From NCBI RefSeq assembly GCF_017309585.1, contig NZ_CP071321.1, forward strand, positions 2,418,001-2,482,000: DNA of 64,000 nucleotides. The letters run 5' to 3'. Source of the DNA: Nitrogeniibacter aestuarii (lineage in GTDB: Bacteria > Pseudomonadota > Gammaproteobacteria > Burkholderiales > Rhodocyclaceae). A program made the translations under genes and the position numbers. Positions 36,762 through 44,633 of the stretch are shown piece by piece; the first letter of the stretch is position 1, and every line of letters begins with the position of its first letter. Below the pieces are notes generated by a model. The model was given only the letters and a program-made list of their open reading frames with translations. It searched no databases and was not told the DNA's origin.

Positions 36762-37712
36762 GTGCTTGTAAACGGACAATGGACAGACGACTGGCAGCCG
36801 GTGCAGGAGAGCGACGACGATGGTCGCTTCATCCGCCAGCAGTCAGGCTTTCGAGATGCCGTGTCGGCAGACTCGACCAAGGGCTTTACCCCCGAGTCCG
36901 GTCGATACCACCTCTACCTGGCCTATATCTGCCCGTGGGCGTGTCGCACCCTCATTGCCCTGCGGCTCAAGGGACTGGGCCGTCACATCAGCGTGGATAT
37001 CGTCAATCCGACGCTGACCAGCCAGGGCTGGGCGTTCGGGGGCGACTTCGACGGCGTGACCGAGGATACGGTCAATGGTGCGCGTTACATGCACGAAATC
37101 TACACCCGGGCCGCGCCGGACTACAGCGGTCGTGCGACCGTGCCGGTGCTCTGGGACAAGCAGCAAGAGACCATCGTCAACAACGAATCGTCCGACATTC
37201 TGCGCATTCTCAACACCGGTTTCGGTGAGCTGGCCGACCCCACCCACGACCTGTATCCGGCGGCCCTGCAAAGCGAGATCGACACGGTCAATGAGCGCCT
37301 TTACGAGCCCTTCAACAACGGCGTGTACAAAGCCGGCTTCGCCACCCGGCAATCGGCTTACGAAGAGGCCGTCACAACCGTGTTCGACAGCCTGGACTGG
37401 CTCGAAGCGCGTCTGGCCGAGCGCACCTGGCTGGTGGGCGATCAGCTCACGGAAGCCGACATCCGCGCCTTTGTGACCCTGATTCGTTTCGAGCCGGCCT
37501 ACTATGGCGCGTTCAAGTGCAATCTCAAGCCGCTATCGGCTTACCCTGCGGTGCTCGCCTATCTGAAACGGCTGCTGAGCATCCCGGCATTTGCCAAAAG
37601 TGTACGGGTGGACCACATCCAGGCAGGGTACTATTCGATCGAAGCGATCAATCCGACCCGAATCGTCCCCATCGGTCCGAAACTCGACTACATTGAAGCC
37701 ATGGGGTCTTGA
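36762..37712 (+). CDS. Glutathionyl-hydroquinone reductase (Xi-class GST)
   Basis: A 316-residue enzyme of the YqjG/PcpF family that reduces glutathionyl-hydroquinones with glutathione. The catalytic motif is AYICPWACRT with Cys57; other signatures are VPVLWDKQQETIVNNESSDI and the C-terminal NPTRIVPIGP. The start is GTG 36762 with AAGGAG 7 bases upstream; an earlier in-frame codon lacks one. Its place after a dioxygenase, cytochrome b561 and two YceI genes strengthens the quinone-detoxification reading of the cluster. Confidence 0.93.
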   Translation: MLVNGQWTDDWQPVQESDDDGRFIRQQSGFRDAVSADSTKGFTPESGRYHLYLAYICPWACRTLIALRLKGLGRHISVDIVNPTLTSQGWAFGGDFDGVTEDTVNGARYMHEIYTRAAPDYSGRATVPVLWDKQQETIVNNESSDILRILNTGFGELADPTHDLYPAALQSEIDTVNERLYEPFNNGVYKAGFATRQSAYEEAVTTVFDSLDWLEARLAERTWLVGDQLTEADIRAFVTLIRFEPAYYGAFKCNLKPLSAYPAVLAYLKRLLSIPAFAKSVRVDHIQAGYYSIEAINPTRIVPIGPKLDYIEAMGS

Positions 37713-37885
37713 GCCGGCTGAAGTTCAGGCATGACACTTGCCTCTAAGCGGCGGTAGCTGCGAAAAACCGGGTTGTTTCCGAGCGGGATGACCACAACGG
37801 TACCCAACGCAGTGCATGAAGACCCGACTGACGCACAATGACAGTACGTCAGACATCAGAAGGCGGGTCACCGGAGGAGAGGGCC

Positions 37886-38158
37886 ATGTTGAGCCTGCGC
37901 GACTGTCTTGACTTCATCGATCTCGACCAGGAAACGGTCGACATCATTGCCGAACACCAGCATCTGAGCGAAGTGGTGGCCACCGAACTGGGTAACCAGC
38001 TGGTGGCCAATCGTGTCGGGCTACTCGTGATTCACGACATGCACCGCGACCTCATCGCGCAGGCGGCCAATCGGGGTCGCCTGAGCCGCGAGCGCGAACT
38101 GCGCAAGATCTACGAACGCTTCTGCCGCAAATACCCCATGCCCCACGGACAACTCTGA
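37886..38158 (+). CDS. Hypothetical small protein
   Basis: A 90-residue helical protein I do not recognise. It starts MLSLRDCLDFIDLDQETVDI and contains a long amphipathic helix region ending in basic residues (RGRLSRERELRKIYERFCRK). ATG 37886 has a very strong ribosome binding site (GGAGGAG, 6 bases upstream), which supports a real gene; the longer frame from 37838 is less likely. It is convergent with the thioredoxin-like gene. Confidence 0.65.
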   Translation: MLSLRDCLDFIDLDQETVDIIAEHQHLSEVVATELGNQLVANRVGLLVIHDMHRDLIAQAANRGRLSRERELRKIYERFCRKYPMPHGQL

Positions 38159-38178
38159 GGGGGCTCAGGGTCGGGCAT

Positions 38179-38418
38179 TCAGGCCGGCCTGAGCCACGCT
38201 TCGATCTGGGCGCGGATAGGCATTGACCCGCTGTGCTTCACCTCGCCGTCAACGACCACACCCGGCGTGCTCATGATGCCGTAGTTCATGATGGCCTCGG
38301 GATCGGTTTCTTTCCTGACCGAGACTTCGACGCCCACATCCCGGGCCACCGTTTCAATCAGTTCCGCCGTCTTGGTACATTTCGCGCAGCCGCTGCCGAG
38401 CACAATCACTTCCATCAT
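38179..38418 (-). CDS. Small thioredoxin-like (redox-active disulfide) protein
   Basis: A 79-residue thioredoxin-fold protein of the TM0996/MTH895 type. The active site is GSGCAKCTKT, with the cis-Pro loop at MSTPGVVVDG. Three ATGs lie close together (38424, 38418, 38415); GGAG sits 6 bases before 38418, so that one is preferred. It directly follows a predicted permease gene, a pairing seen in many bacteria, and probably delivers or removes electrons or metal for that permease. Confidence 0.88.
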   Translation of the reverse strand: MMEVIVLGSGCAKCTKTAELIETVARDVGVEVSVRKETDPEAIMNYGIMSTPGVVVDGEVKHSGSMPIRAQIEAWLRPA

Positions 38419-38429
38419 CTTCATCTCCG

Positions 38430-39416
38430 TCAGAATGTCCCGACCAGGTTGAGAATCCAGCCCACCAGGGTGAATGACACCAGCAACATGGCGAACAGAA
38501 TGGCCAGCAGTTTCAGTTGCATGGCCTGCTTGAGCAAAATGAATTCCGGCAGACTGGCCGCCACCGTACTCATGCAGAACGCCAGCGTCGTGCCCACCGG
38601 CAAGCCTTTGAGCAACAGACTCTCCATCACCGGGATGACACCCGTGGCGTTTGAATAGAGCGGGATGCCGAGCACCACGGCGGCCGGGACCGACCACCAC
38701 TGCCCGGCCCCCAGGTGCGCCTCCAGCCAACCATCGGGTACGAAGCCATGCAAGCCGGCGCCGATCCCCACGCCGATGAACACCCATTTCCATACGCGCC
38801 TGAAGATGTCGGCAAGCTCGGCCTTGGCGAACGCGTGCCGCTCGGCCAGGCTCAAGCGCACGGCCGCCACATCATTCGCCATCTGCGCAGCAGGTCGCTT
38901 CGCGTAGGCTTTTGCCGCAAACGGTTGAAGCAGTCGCTCGGCGTGGATCAGATCGAGAAAGAAGCCGCCGAGCATGCCGACGGCAAGGCCGACGCCGATG
39001 TAGATGAGCGTCATCTGCCACCCCAGCAGACCGAGCAGCATCAGGACCGCGACCTCGTTGATCAGCGGTGACGTGAGCAGGAAGGCCATGGTGACCCCCA
39101 CGGGAATGCCCGCCGAGGTAAAGCCGAGAAACACCGGAATGCTCGAACAGGAACAGAATGGCGTAATGGCGCCAAAGCCGGCACCCAGTCCATAGCCCAC
39201 AAAACGATGCTGGCCCGACAGCACCGCGCGAACCCGCTCCACATTGAGCGATGCGCGAATCAGCGCAATGGCGTAAATCATGACCACCAGCATCGCCAGG
39301 ATCTTGCTGGTGTCTTCGATGAAGAAATGCAAGGCTTCGGCAGCACGCGTATGCGGCGCCATGCCGAGCAGGCCATAGACGATCAGATCGGCCAGTCGTG
39401 AAAAAACGACAAACAT
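38430..39416 (-). CDS. Permease of the ArsP/DUF318 family
   Basis: A 328-residue inner-membrane protein with about eight helices. The motif ITPFCSCSSIPVFLGF with its paired Cys residues and the repeat GIPLYSNATGVIPVMESLL near the C-terminus are typical of ArsP-like/SO_0444-type permeases. Members export organoarsenicals or metal ions; the substrate here is unknown. MFVVFSR at 39416 is the likely start, with a GTG at 39428 possible. It is co-transcribed with the downstream thioredoxin-like gene. Confidence 0.88.
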   Translation of the reverse strand: MFVVFSRLADLIVYGLLGMAPHTRAAEALHFFIEDTSKILAMLVVMIYAIALIRASLNVERVRAVLSGQHRFVGYGLGAGFGAITPFCSCSSIPVFLGFTSAGIPVGVTMAFLLTSPLINEVAVLMLLGLLGWQMTLIYIGVGLAVGMLGGFFLDLIHAERLLQPFAAKAYAKRPAAQMANDVAAVRLSLAERHAFAKAELADIFRRVWKWVFIGVGIGAGLHGFVPDGWLEAHLGAGQWWSVPAAVVLGIPLYSNATGVIPVMESLLLKGLPVGTTLAFCMSTVAASLPEFILLKQAMQLKLLAILFAMLLVSFTLVGWILNLVGTF

Positions 39417-39532
39417 GAATGACAGCACCCGTCGCGTGGAGCATCCAGGGCCGGACACTCCGATACCGTCATCACTGTATGCCCCGAGCGCCGGTCACGG
39501 ATTGACGATTCGCAATCCTGTTGCACGAGGCA

Positions 39533-39562
39533 TAAAAAAACGCGCCGAAGCGCCGGCGCGTT
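39533..39562 (-). terminator. Intrinsic terminator of the BON-domain gene
   Basis: Read on the minus strand: AACGCGCCG, a 6-base loop, CGGCGCGTT and a T-run of seven. Confidence 0.85.
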
Positions 39563-39586
39563 TGGTGTTGTGCCACGAGCCTGCAC

Positions 39587-39925
39587 TCAGCTGCTTCGCG
39601 GCACCATGATTTCATTCATCACTTTCTTGACGCCCTCGATACCGGCGGCAAGGCGCCCCGCGGTGGCGCGCTGTCCCGTGCTGGCCACTTCACCGCTGAG
39701 CAGAATCACCCCACCCTTGACGTCCACAATGATCTGGGTGGCGTTGAGCGTGCGCTCCGTCGCCAGCGCCGCCTCCACCTTACCCTTGATGGCCGCGTCG
39801 CTCGCCGCTTCACTCAATGCGGTGCGATAGAAGTTGCCTTCGGCGCGGACAGTGCTGCTATCTGCCAGCCCGAAGGCCATTGCCGTGGTTGCAATCACGG
39901 CTGCGTAAGCCAGTTTGTTGTTCAT
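39587..39925 (-). CDS. BON domain periplasmic protein
   Basis: A 112-residue secreted protein: signal peptide about 1-28, then a single BON domain (IKGKVEAALATERTLNATQIIVDVKGGVILLSGEV). BON proteins such as OsmY and YgaU bind membranes or phospholipids and are often stress-induced. It is a single-gene transcript with its own terminator. Confidence 0.9.
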   Translation of the reverse strand: MNNKLAYAAVIATTAMAFGLADSSTVRAEGNFYRTALSEAASDAAIKGKVEAALATERTLNATQIIVDVKGGVILLSGEVASTGQRATAGRLAAGIEGVKKVMNEIMVPRSS

Positions 39926-40144
39926 CTGCGTCTCCGTGCGGGTCGCTGCCCTGTCGTCGTTACGCAGACCCCTTATGCGAATGGCGTGCCAGAAAAGAAA
40001 ACAACATTGAATTCAAAGCCTTGCGACGATGCAAAGGGAGACATCGACGCTCGGAGAAATCAAAACATCCACCCGGCGTCGCCAAATCACGACTAGGTGG
40101 CGTAGCACCTTAAAAACAGTCTTTAAATTCAATAGTTTGTCACG

Positions 40145-41551
40145 TCACAGATCGGCGACAGTGCTCTGCTGGTCCTCGTGGCGGAACAAGGCCGGTGTGA
40201 GGCTATGGCGTTGCAAGAGGCGATAGAACTCGGTGCGGTTTCGGTCGGCCAGACGCGAGGCGTCCGTCACGTTGCCCCCGGTGAGTTTGAGCAGATGAAC
40301 CAGGTAGTTGCGTTCAAAGCGTTGTTTAGCTTCGGCATAGGTCAGAATTTCATCACTGGGCACACGCAGGGCTCGCTGAACGAGCGCCGCCGGCACGATT
40401 GGCGTCGTGGTCAGCGCGCACACCTGCTCGACCACATTGAAGAGCTGACGCACGTTACCCGGCCAGTGGGCCGCCGTGAGCATCTCGAGCGCGTCAGATG
40501 CAAAGCCATGAATCGACTTGCCGTACTTCTGGGCGAGGCTGTGGATGAAATGCCGCGCCAGCAAGGGGATGTCTTCCCGACGTTCTTCAAGCGACGGCAA
40601 GGAGAGCCGCACCACATTGAGCCGGTAATATAGATCTTCGCGAAACTGGCTGGCGTGCATCGCGGCTTCGAGATCGCGATGTGTCGCCGAAATGATCCGC
40701 ACATCGACCGGCTTGGCGCGTACCGCCCCCACCGGACGCACGGCACGCTCCTGGAGCACCCGCAGCAGCTTGACCTGGAGCGGCAAGGGCATGTCGCCGA
40801 TTTCGTCGAGAAACAGGGTGCCACCCTCCGCACTCTGAAACAGGCCCTCATGAGCACTGCTGGCGCCCGTAAAGGCGCCTTTGACGTGACCGAATAATTC
40901 AGATTCGAGCAACTGTTCCGGGATGGCTCCGCAATTGATCGCCACGAACGGCGCCCTGGCGCGCGCACTGGCCCGGTGAATCGCGCGCGCAAGCAGTTCC
41001 TTGCCCACGCCGCTGGCGCCGCGAATGAGAACGCTGGCGTCGCTGGCAGCCACCAGACGCGCCTCTTCGAGCACCTCCGCCATGCGCGCGCTGCGGCTCA
41101 CGATCTCGGCGCGCCAGCCAGCGTGTGCTTCGGCATCTGCGGTGACCACGGGCGAGGCAACCTCGAGCGCACGACCAACCTTGTCGAGCAGCACCCGGCT
41201 GTCGAAGGGTTTGGTCAGATAGTCGAACACGCCACGCGCGGTGGCCTCGACGGCGTCCGGAATGCTGCCATGCGCGGTGAGCAGGATGACCGGCAGGCCC
41301 GGGTGGGTGGTACGGATTTCGTCGAAGAGCGCCAGGCCGTCACGCCCGGGCAGGCGAACATCGCTGATCACCAGATCCGGCGTGACCACGGCCATGTGGG
41401 CAAGGGCTGATTCGGCCGATTCGACCGCATCGACCTGATAACCGCTGGCGCGCAGACGGATGGACAGCAGGCGCAACAGGTCGGGGTCGTCATCGACCAC
41501 CAGCAAGCGTGGCTCGATGGTCGGAAAGGTGGCGCACGTGGCCAGATTCAT
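40145..41551 (-). CDS. glrR: GlrR-like sigma-54-dependent response regulator
   Basis: A 468-residue activator of the GlrR (QseF/YfhA) group: receiver with Asp64 (ISDVRLPGRDG) and Lys114, AAA+ with Walker A GASGVGKE at 178-185 and GAFTGA at 225-230, and a C-terminal Fis-type helix-turn-helix (GNVTDASRLADRNRTEFYRLL). The order kinase, small lipoprotein, regulator equals the enterobacterial glrK-qseG-glrR operon. In E. coli it drives glmY and rpoE. Two perfect and two weaker GlrR-type boxes lie beyond the kinase gene, upstream of a sigma-54 promoter for bactofilin. Confidence 0.93.
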   Translation of the reverse strand: MNLATCATFPTIEPRLLVVDDDPDLLRLLSIRLRASGYQVDAVESAESALAHMAVVTPDLVISDVRLPGRDGLALFDEIRTTHPGLPVILLTAHGSIPDAVEATARGVFDYLTKPFDSRVLLDKVGRALEVASPVVTADAEAHAGWRAEIVSRSARMAEVLEEARLVAASDASVLIRGASGVGKELLARAIHRASARARAPFVAINCGAIPEQLLESELFGHVKGAFTGASSAHEGLFQSAEGGTLFLDEIGDMPLPLQVKLLRVLQERAVRPVGAVRAKPVDVRIISATHRDLEAAMHASQFREDLYYRLNVVRLSLPSLEERREDIPLLARHFIHSLAQKYGKSIHGFASDALEMLTAAHWPGNVRQLFNVVEQVCALTTTPIVPAALVQRALRVPSDEILTYAEAKQRFERNYLVHLLKLTGGNVTDASRLADRNRTEFYRLLQRHSLTPALFRHEDQQSTVADL

Positions 41552-41567
41552 GAATGTCTCCCGGGGT

Positions 41568-42092
41568 TCAGCGTGTTGGAGTGCGCAAACTGCGTTCGAT
41601 GTCGGTCAACGCATCGAGTTTTTCCTGCAATTCATCCTCTCGCGCCTGCGCCGATTTCGTCTCGCTCAAGAGCCGTTCGTTCTGCCCTTGCAGGCGAACT
41701 CGAGCCAGATACTGCGCATGCAGAATCCGGGCCAGCGGATGCAGGGTCACGGCCTCTGCGCTCTTGTCCGCCAGGACTTTTTCAAGCAGCGCAGCGCCCT
41801 TGGCGGGATCTGCGTCATTACGGTTCTGACCGTGAATGACGGCAAGCTTCATGAGATTGAGCGGCGTCACCGTATCAGCCTCGATGGCCTTGATGGTGCG
41901 GGCCCGTTGGGTACCGTCCACATCCGCCTGCTGGCGGGCATAGGCGAGCACCGCGCGCAAGGTGACGTCGTCGCTGGCCACCGGCGTGCGCGTCAGCCCC
42001 TCGTCCGACGGCACCATGTGCTGGCACCCTGTGAGCAACAGCACCAGCAGCATGGCAAACAACAATGCAAGTCGGGAAATCGTGACAGTCAT
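41568..42092 (-). CDS. qseG: QseG-like outer-membrane lipoprotein
   Basis: A 174-residue lipoprotein with a signal peptide ending in the lipobox LLTGC (Cys23), then a helical domain with NLMKLAVIHGQNRN and a C-terminal coiled coil (NERLLSETKSAQAREDELQEKL). It lies between kinase and regulator genes, as in E. coli, where QseG contacts the kinase in the periplasm and is needed for its activity. Spacing is 3 bases from glrK and 16 bases to glrR. Confidence 0.85.
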   Translation of the reverse strand: MTVTISRLALLFAMLLVLLLTGCQHMVPSDEGLTRTPVASDDVTLRAVLAYARQQADVDGTQRARTIKAIEADTVTPLNLMKLAVIHGQNRNDADPAKGAALLEKVLADKSAEAVTLHPLARILHAQYLARVRLQGQNERLLSETKSAQAREDELQEKLDALTDIERSLRTPTR

Positions 42093-42095
42093 GAT

Positions 42096-43502
42096 TCAGT
42101 TCAGGTTGGGAAGTTCGATTCGGAAATGCGCGCCTTTCTCGGCCGCGATCAGAGCGACATGGCCGCCATGCGCCTGGATGTATTCGCGCACGATCGACAG
42201 CCCCACGCCGGACCCCCGTCGCTCGCTGTCCGGCTGGCGCCGCCCCTGAAAGAAAGGGTCGAAGATGCGTGTGGCGTCTTCCGCGGCCACGCCCGGCCCT
42301 TCATCAATGCATTCGACGAACACGGTGTCGCCAGTGCGGGACGCACGCAGCGTGACGGTACCGTGCGCAGGGCTGAATGACACCGCATTCGACAGCAGAT
42401 TGCCCACGGCAACGGCCAGCTTCTCCCGGTCTCCGTTGATCGTGACCCGCGCCACATCCAGATTGATCGTCACGTCGCGGGCCTGTGCCTGAAGGCGTTG
42501 GCCATCAGCCAGGCGGGACATGAGTTCGTTCAGGTCGATCGACTCACGCCGAAGCCGGCGTGCATCGAACACCGCAGCATTGAACCCGAGCAGATCCTCG
42601 ATACGCCCCTGCAGGACATGCGCGTTGTCACCGAGGATGCCGACCAGCTCACGCTGCCCGCTGGTGAGCGGTCCCGCGACTTCGTCATCGAGCAGCGACA
42701 CACCTTCACGCAGCGCCGCCAGTGGGGTCTTGAGTTCGTGCGAGACGTGGCGAAGCATGCGCACCCGGTCCGCTTCGAGTTCAATGAGCCGCTGGCGCAA
42801 CCAGTCGAGTCGCATCCCCACTTCCTGCAGGTCTTCCGGGCCCGACACCTCGATGCGGTCTTCGAACCGGCTCTCGCCGAGTTGCTCGATACCGCGTTCG
42901 ATCTGCTTGACCGGCCGTGACAGCCACCATCCGAACAAGCCCGCGATGACCACGGCCGCAGCCACTGCGCCCATCACCTCGGTAGCAAGCCGGACACGGT
43001 TGGCTTCAAGGGCATCGAGCAGCCCGGTGTTCTGGCGAGAGACCCAGTAACGTGCTTCAGTCGCGAGGCGATCATTGAGGGCGTGGAGCCGGTTCAGTGA
43101 CTCACGCAACTCGGCGTCGCCGTCGTCGTCATCGAGCGCCCGTTCGGCCTGCTGGGCAGCCGCCCGCCAGGTATCGGCAACCCCCCCGAGGGTCGCCGGC
43201 GCGGCGGTGGCGAAGACCCTGAGTGCGCCCTCTGCGGCAATCCGCTGGTCAAGAAAGCGGGCACGCAGCGCCGGTTCGCCCAGCACTCGGTACTGGCGCG
43301 CACTGCGTTCCATGTCGATGGTGCGTTCGGAAAGTTTCTGCGCCGAACTGGTGAGCCCGATGGCCATGTCGGCCCCTTTTCGACTCTGGTCGGCAAAAGT
43401 CTCGAGCAGGCGCAATCCCTGGACCGCGGCCGCACCGAGAACAACCGCGATCAACAGGAAGCCGGCCAAGAGTATCTGCCGGAAAGACATGCGAGAGAGC
43501 AT
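42096..43502 (-). CDS. glrK: GlrK-like sensor histidine kinase
   Basis: A 468-residue membrane kinase: transmembrane helices 11-29 and 177-195, a helical periplasmic domain between them, a HAMP domain, an H-box RHVSHELKTPLAALREG with His255, and a HATPase domain ending in GSGVGLSIVREYIQAHGG. The GlrK (QseE) assignment rests on the kinase type and the downstream qseG and glrR. I chose the start at 43502; ATG 43490 is an alternative, and neither has a strong ribosome binding site. The upstream region carries GlrR-type boxes shared with bactofilin. Confidence 0.9.
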   Translation of the reverse strand: MLSRMSFRQILLAGFLLIAVVLGAAAVQGLRLLETFADQSRKGADMAIGLTSSAQKLSERTIDMERSARQYRVLGEPALRARFLDQRIAAEGALRVFATAAPATLGGVADTWRAAAQQAERALDDDDGDAELRESLNRLHALNDRLATEARYWVSRQNTGLLDALEANRVRLATEVMGAVAAAVVIAGLFGWWLSRPVKQIERGIEQLGESRFEDRIEVSGPEDLQEVGMRLDWLRQRLIELEADRVRMLRHVSHELKTPLAALREGVSLLDDEVAGPLTSGQRELVGILGDNAHVLQGRIEDLLGFNAAVFDARRLRRESIDLNELMSRLADGQRLQAQARDVTINLDVARVTINGDREKLAVAVGNLLSNAVSFSPAHGTVTLRASRTGDTVFVECIDEGPGVAAEDATRIFDPFFQGRRQPDSERRGSGVGLSIVREYIQAHGGHVALIAAEKGAHFRIELPNLN

Positions 43503-43525
43503 CAAGGTGGCGCTTATGTAACAGG

Positions 43526-43543
43526 CGTCCACTTTAGGTGACA
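43526..43543. promoter_or_regulatory. GlrR-type box, one mismatch
   Basis: CGTC-N10-GACA against the TGTC-N10-GACA consensus. It lies 24 bases upstream of the glrK start and 83 bases from the first perfect box, so it could serve autoregulation. Confidence 0.45.
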
Positions 43544-43608
43544 CTTGGACAGACAAGCGTAAGCAAATGCAAATGAAACACACGGGGATTCATACACTTA
43601 CAGGCGCT

Positions 43609-43626
43609 TGTCGCCACATGGCGACA
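43609..43626. promoter_or_regulatory. GlrR-type box (perfect palindrome)
   Basis: TGTCGCCACATGGCGACA is an exact TGTC-N10-GACA site and fully palindromic over 18 bases. In Enterobacteriaceae GlrR recognises this pattern upstream of sigma-54 promoters. Centre about 180 bases upstream of the expected bactofilin transcription start. Confidence 0.75.
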
Positions 43627-43676
43627 TGAAAATCCTGCGTTGATTCAGGTGCTTAGCCCTATGCGGGGCGGACCGC

Positions 43677-43694
43677 TGTCGCACATTGACGACA
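43677..43694. promoter_or_regulatory. GlrR-type box
   Basis: TGTCGCACATTGACGACA is an exact TGTC-N10-GACA site; outer five positions symmetric (TGTCG/CGACA). It lies 68 bases from the first perfect box and about 100 bases upstream of the expected start. Confidence 0.72.
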
Positions 43695-43716
43695 CATCAC
43701 CACCCTCCGGTTCCCG

Positions 43717-43734
43717 TGTCACACTGCCTGTGCA
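43717..43734. promoter_or_regulatory. Degenerate GlrR-type half site
   Basis: TGTC-N10-TGCA keeps one perfect half and sits exactly 40 bases after the previous box. Confidence 0.3.
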
Positions 43735-43770
43735 CGCGAAACCCCCACAACCACGCGGGATGACGTCACC

Positions 43771-43786
43771 TGGCACGAGGCTTGCG
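43771..43786 (+). promoter_or_regulatory. Sigma-54 promoter of the bactofilin gene
   Basis: TGGCACGAGGCTTGCG matches TGGCACG-N4-TTGCW at every position except the last. The expected start is near 43797, giving a leader of about 60 bases with a strong ribosome binding site (GAGGAGAAGG) before ATG 43856. Confidence 0.85.
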
Positions 43787-43855
43787 GATGCTGGGCGAAA
43801 GTCGGGACGGGCCCTCGGGCTCGTTTCATGTCAAACGTCCTGCCGAGGAGAAGGC

Positions 43856-44479
43856 ATGTTCAATAAATCCAATCTGTTCCACAAACGCGAAGAGACGACT
43901 CCGCCTCAGCGCAACACAAGCACCTCTGCATCCACGCCCGTCACCCCGACCGCCCCCGTCAATCGCCCGGCACCCCGTCCGGGCACCTTTGGAGCCAACA
44001 TGCGAACCCAGTTCGAACCCCAAACCCCCGCCGAACCCGCCGCACAGCGCACCGAGTCGAAGCCGCCTGTCGAAGAAACCAGCAAGGACAGCGGCAGCCG
44101 CTTGATCGTTGGCCCGGACGTCAAGCTGCGCGGCGCCGAAATTCTTGACTGCGACACCCTGGTGGTCGAGGGGCGCGTGGAAGCAACCATGGACAGCCGG
44201 GTGATCCGTATTGCCGAAAACGGTTCGTTCTCGGGCAAGGTGGGTATCGACGTGGCCGAGATTCATGGCAACTTCGAAGGCGAACTGACGGCTCGCGAAC
44301 AGCTCATCATCCACGCCACCGGTCGTGTGAGCGGCACCATCCGCTACGGCAAGATCCTGATCGAGGAAGGCGGTGAGGTGTCGGGCGATGTTCAATCGCT
44401 CACCAGCGCCAAGAAGAGCGAAACGAACCGCAAAGACAACGAGGAAAAGATCAAGCCGCTGATTGCCTCGAGCAACTGA
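43856..44479 (+). CDS. Bactofilin (polymer-forming cytoskeletal protein)
   Basis: A 207-residue bactofilin. A Pro/Thr-rich disordered N-terminus (1-80) precedes the beta-helix core, about residues 80-190: SRLIVGPDVKLRGAEILDCD, EGRVEATMDS, the repeat SFSGKVGIDVAEIHGNFEGEL and ATGRVSGTIRYGKILIEEGG. Bactofilins form membrane-associated filaments that localise cell-wall enzymes or motility proteins. It has a near-perfect sigma-54 promoter and GlrR-type boxes upstream, so expression is probably under GlrKR envelope control. I do not know this for any other bactofilin. Confidence 0.93.
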   Translation: MFNKSNLFHKREETTPPQRNTSTSASTPVTPTAPVNRPAPRPGTFGANMRTQFEPQTPAEPAAQRTESKPPVEETSKDSGSRLIVGPDVKLRGAEILDCDTLVVEGRVEATMDSRVIRIAENGSFSGKVGIDVAEIHGNFEGELTAREQLIIHATGRVSGTIRYGKILIEEGGEVSGDVQSLTSAKKSETNRKDNEEKIKPLIASSN

Positions 44480-44519
44480 GGCCGCCGGCTCCGCCGGACC
44501 ACTTCTTCTGCGCATTGAT

Positions 44520-44544
44520 TCGGGCACCTCGTGGTGCCCGTTTT
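44520..44544 (+). terminator. Intrinsic terminator of the bactofilin gene
   Basis: CGGGCACC, loop TCGT, GGTGCCCG and TTTTT. Confidence 0.92.
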
Positions 44545-44633
44545 TATGATCATGCGCCACGGTGCAATTGGCACGAGCCCCGCCGGCTCGGGTAGAGTTG
44601 CACCTTTCGAATCACAAGCGAACTCCAGGCACC

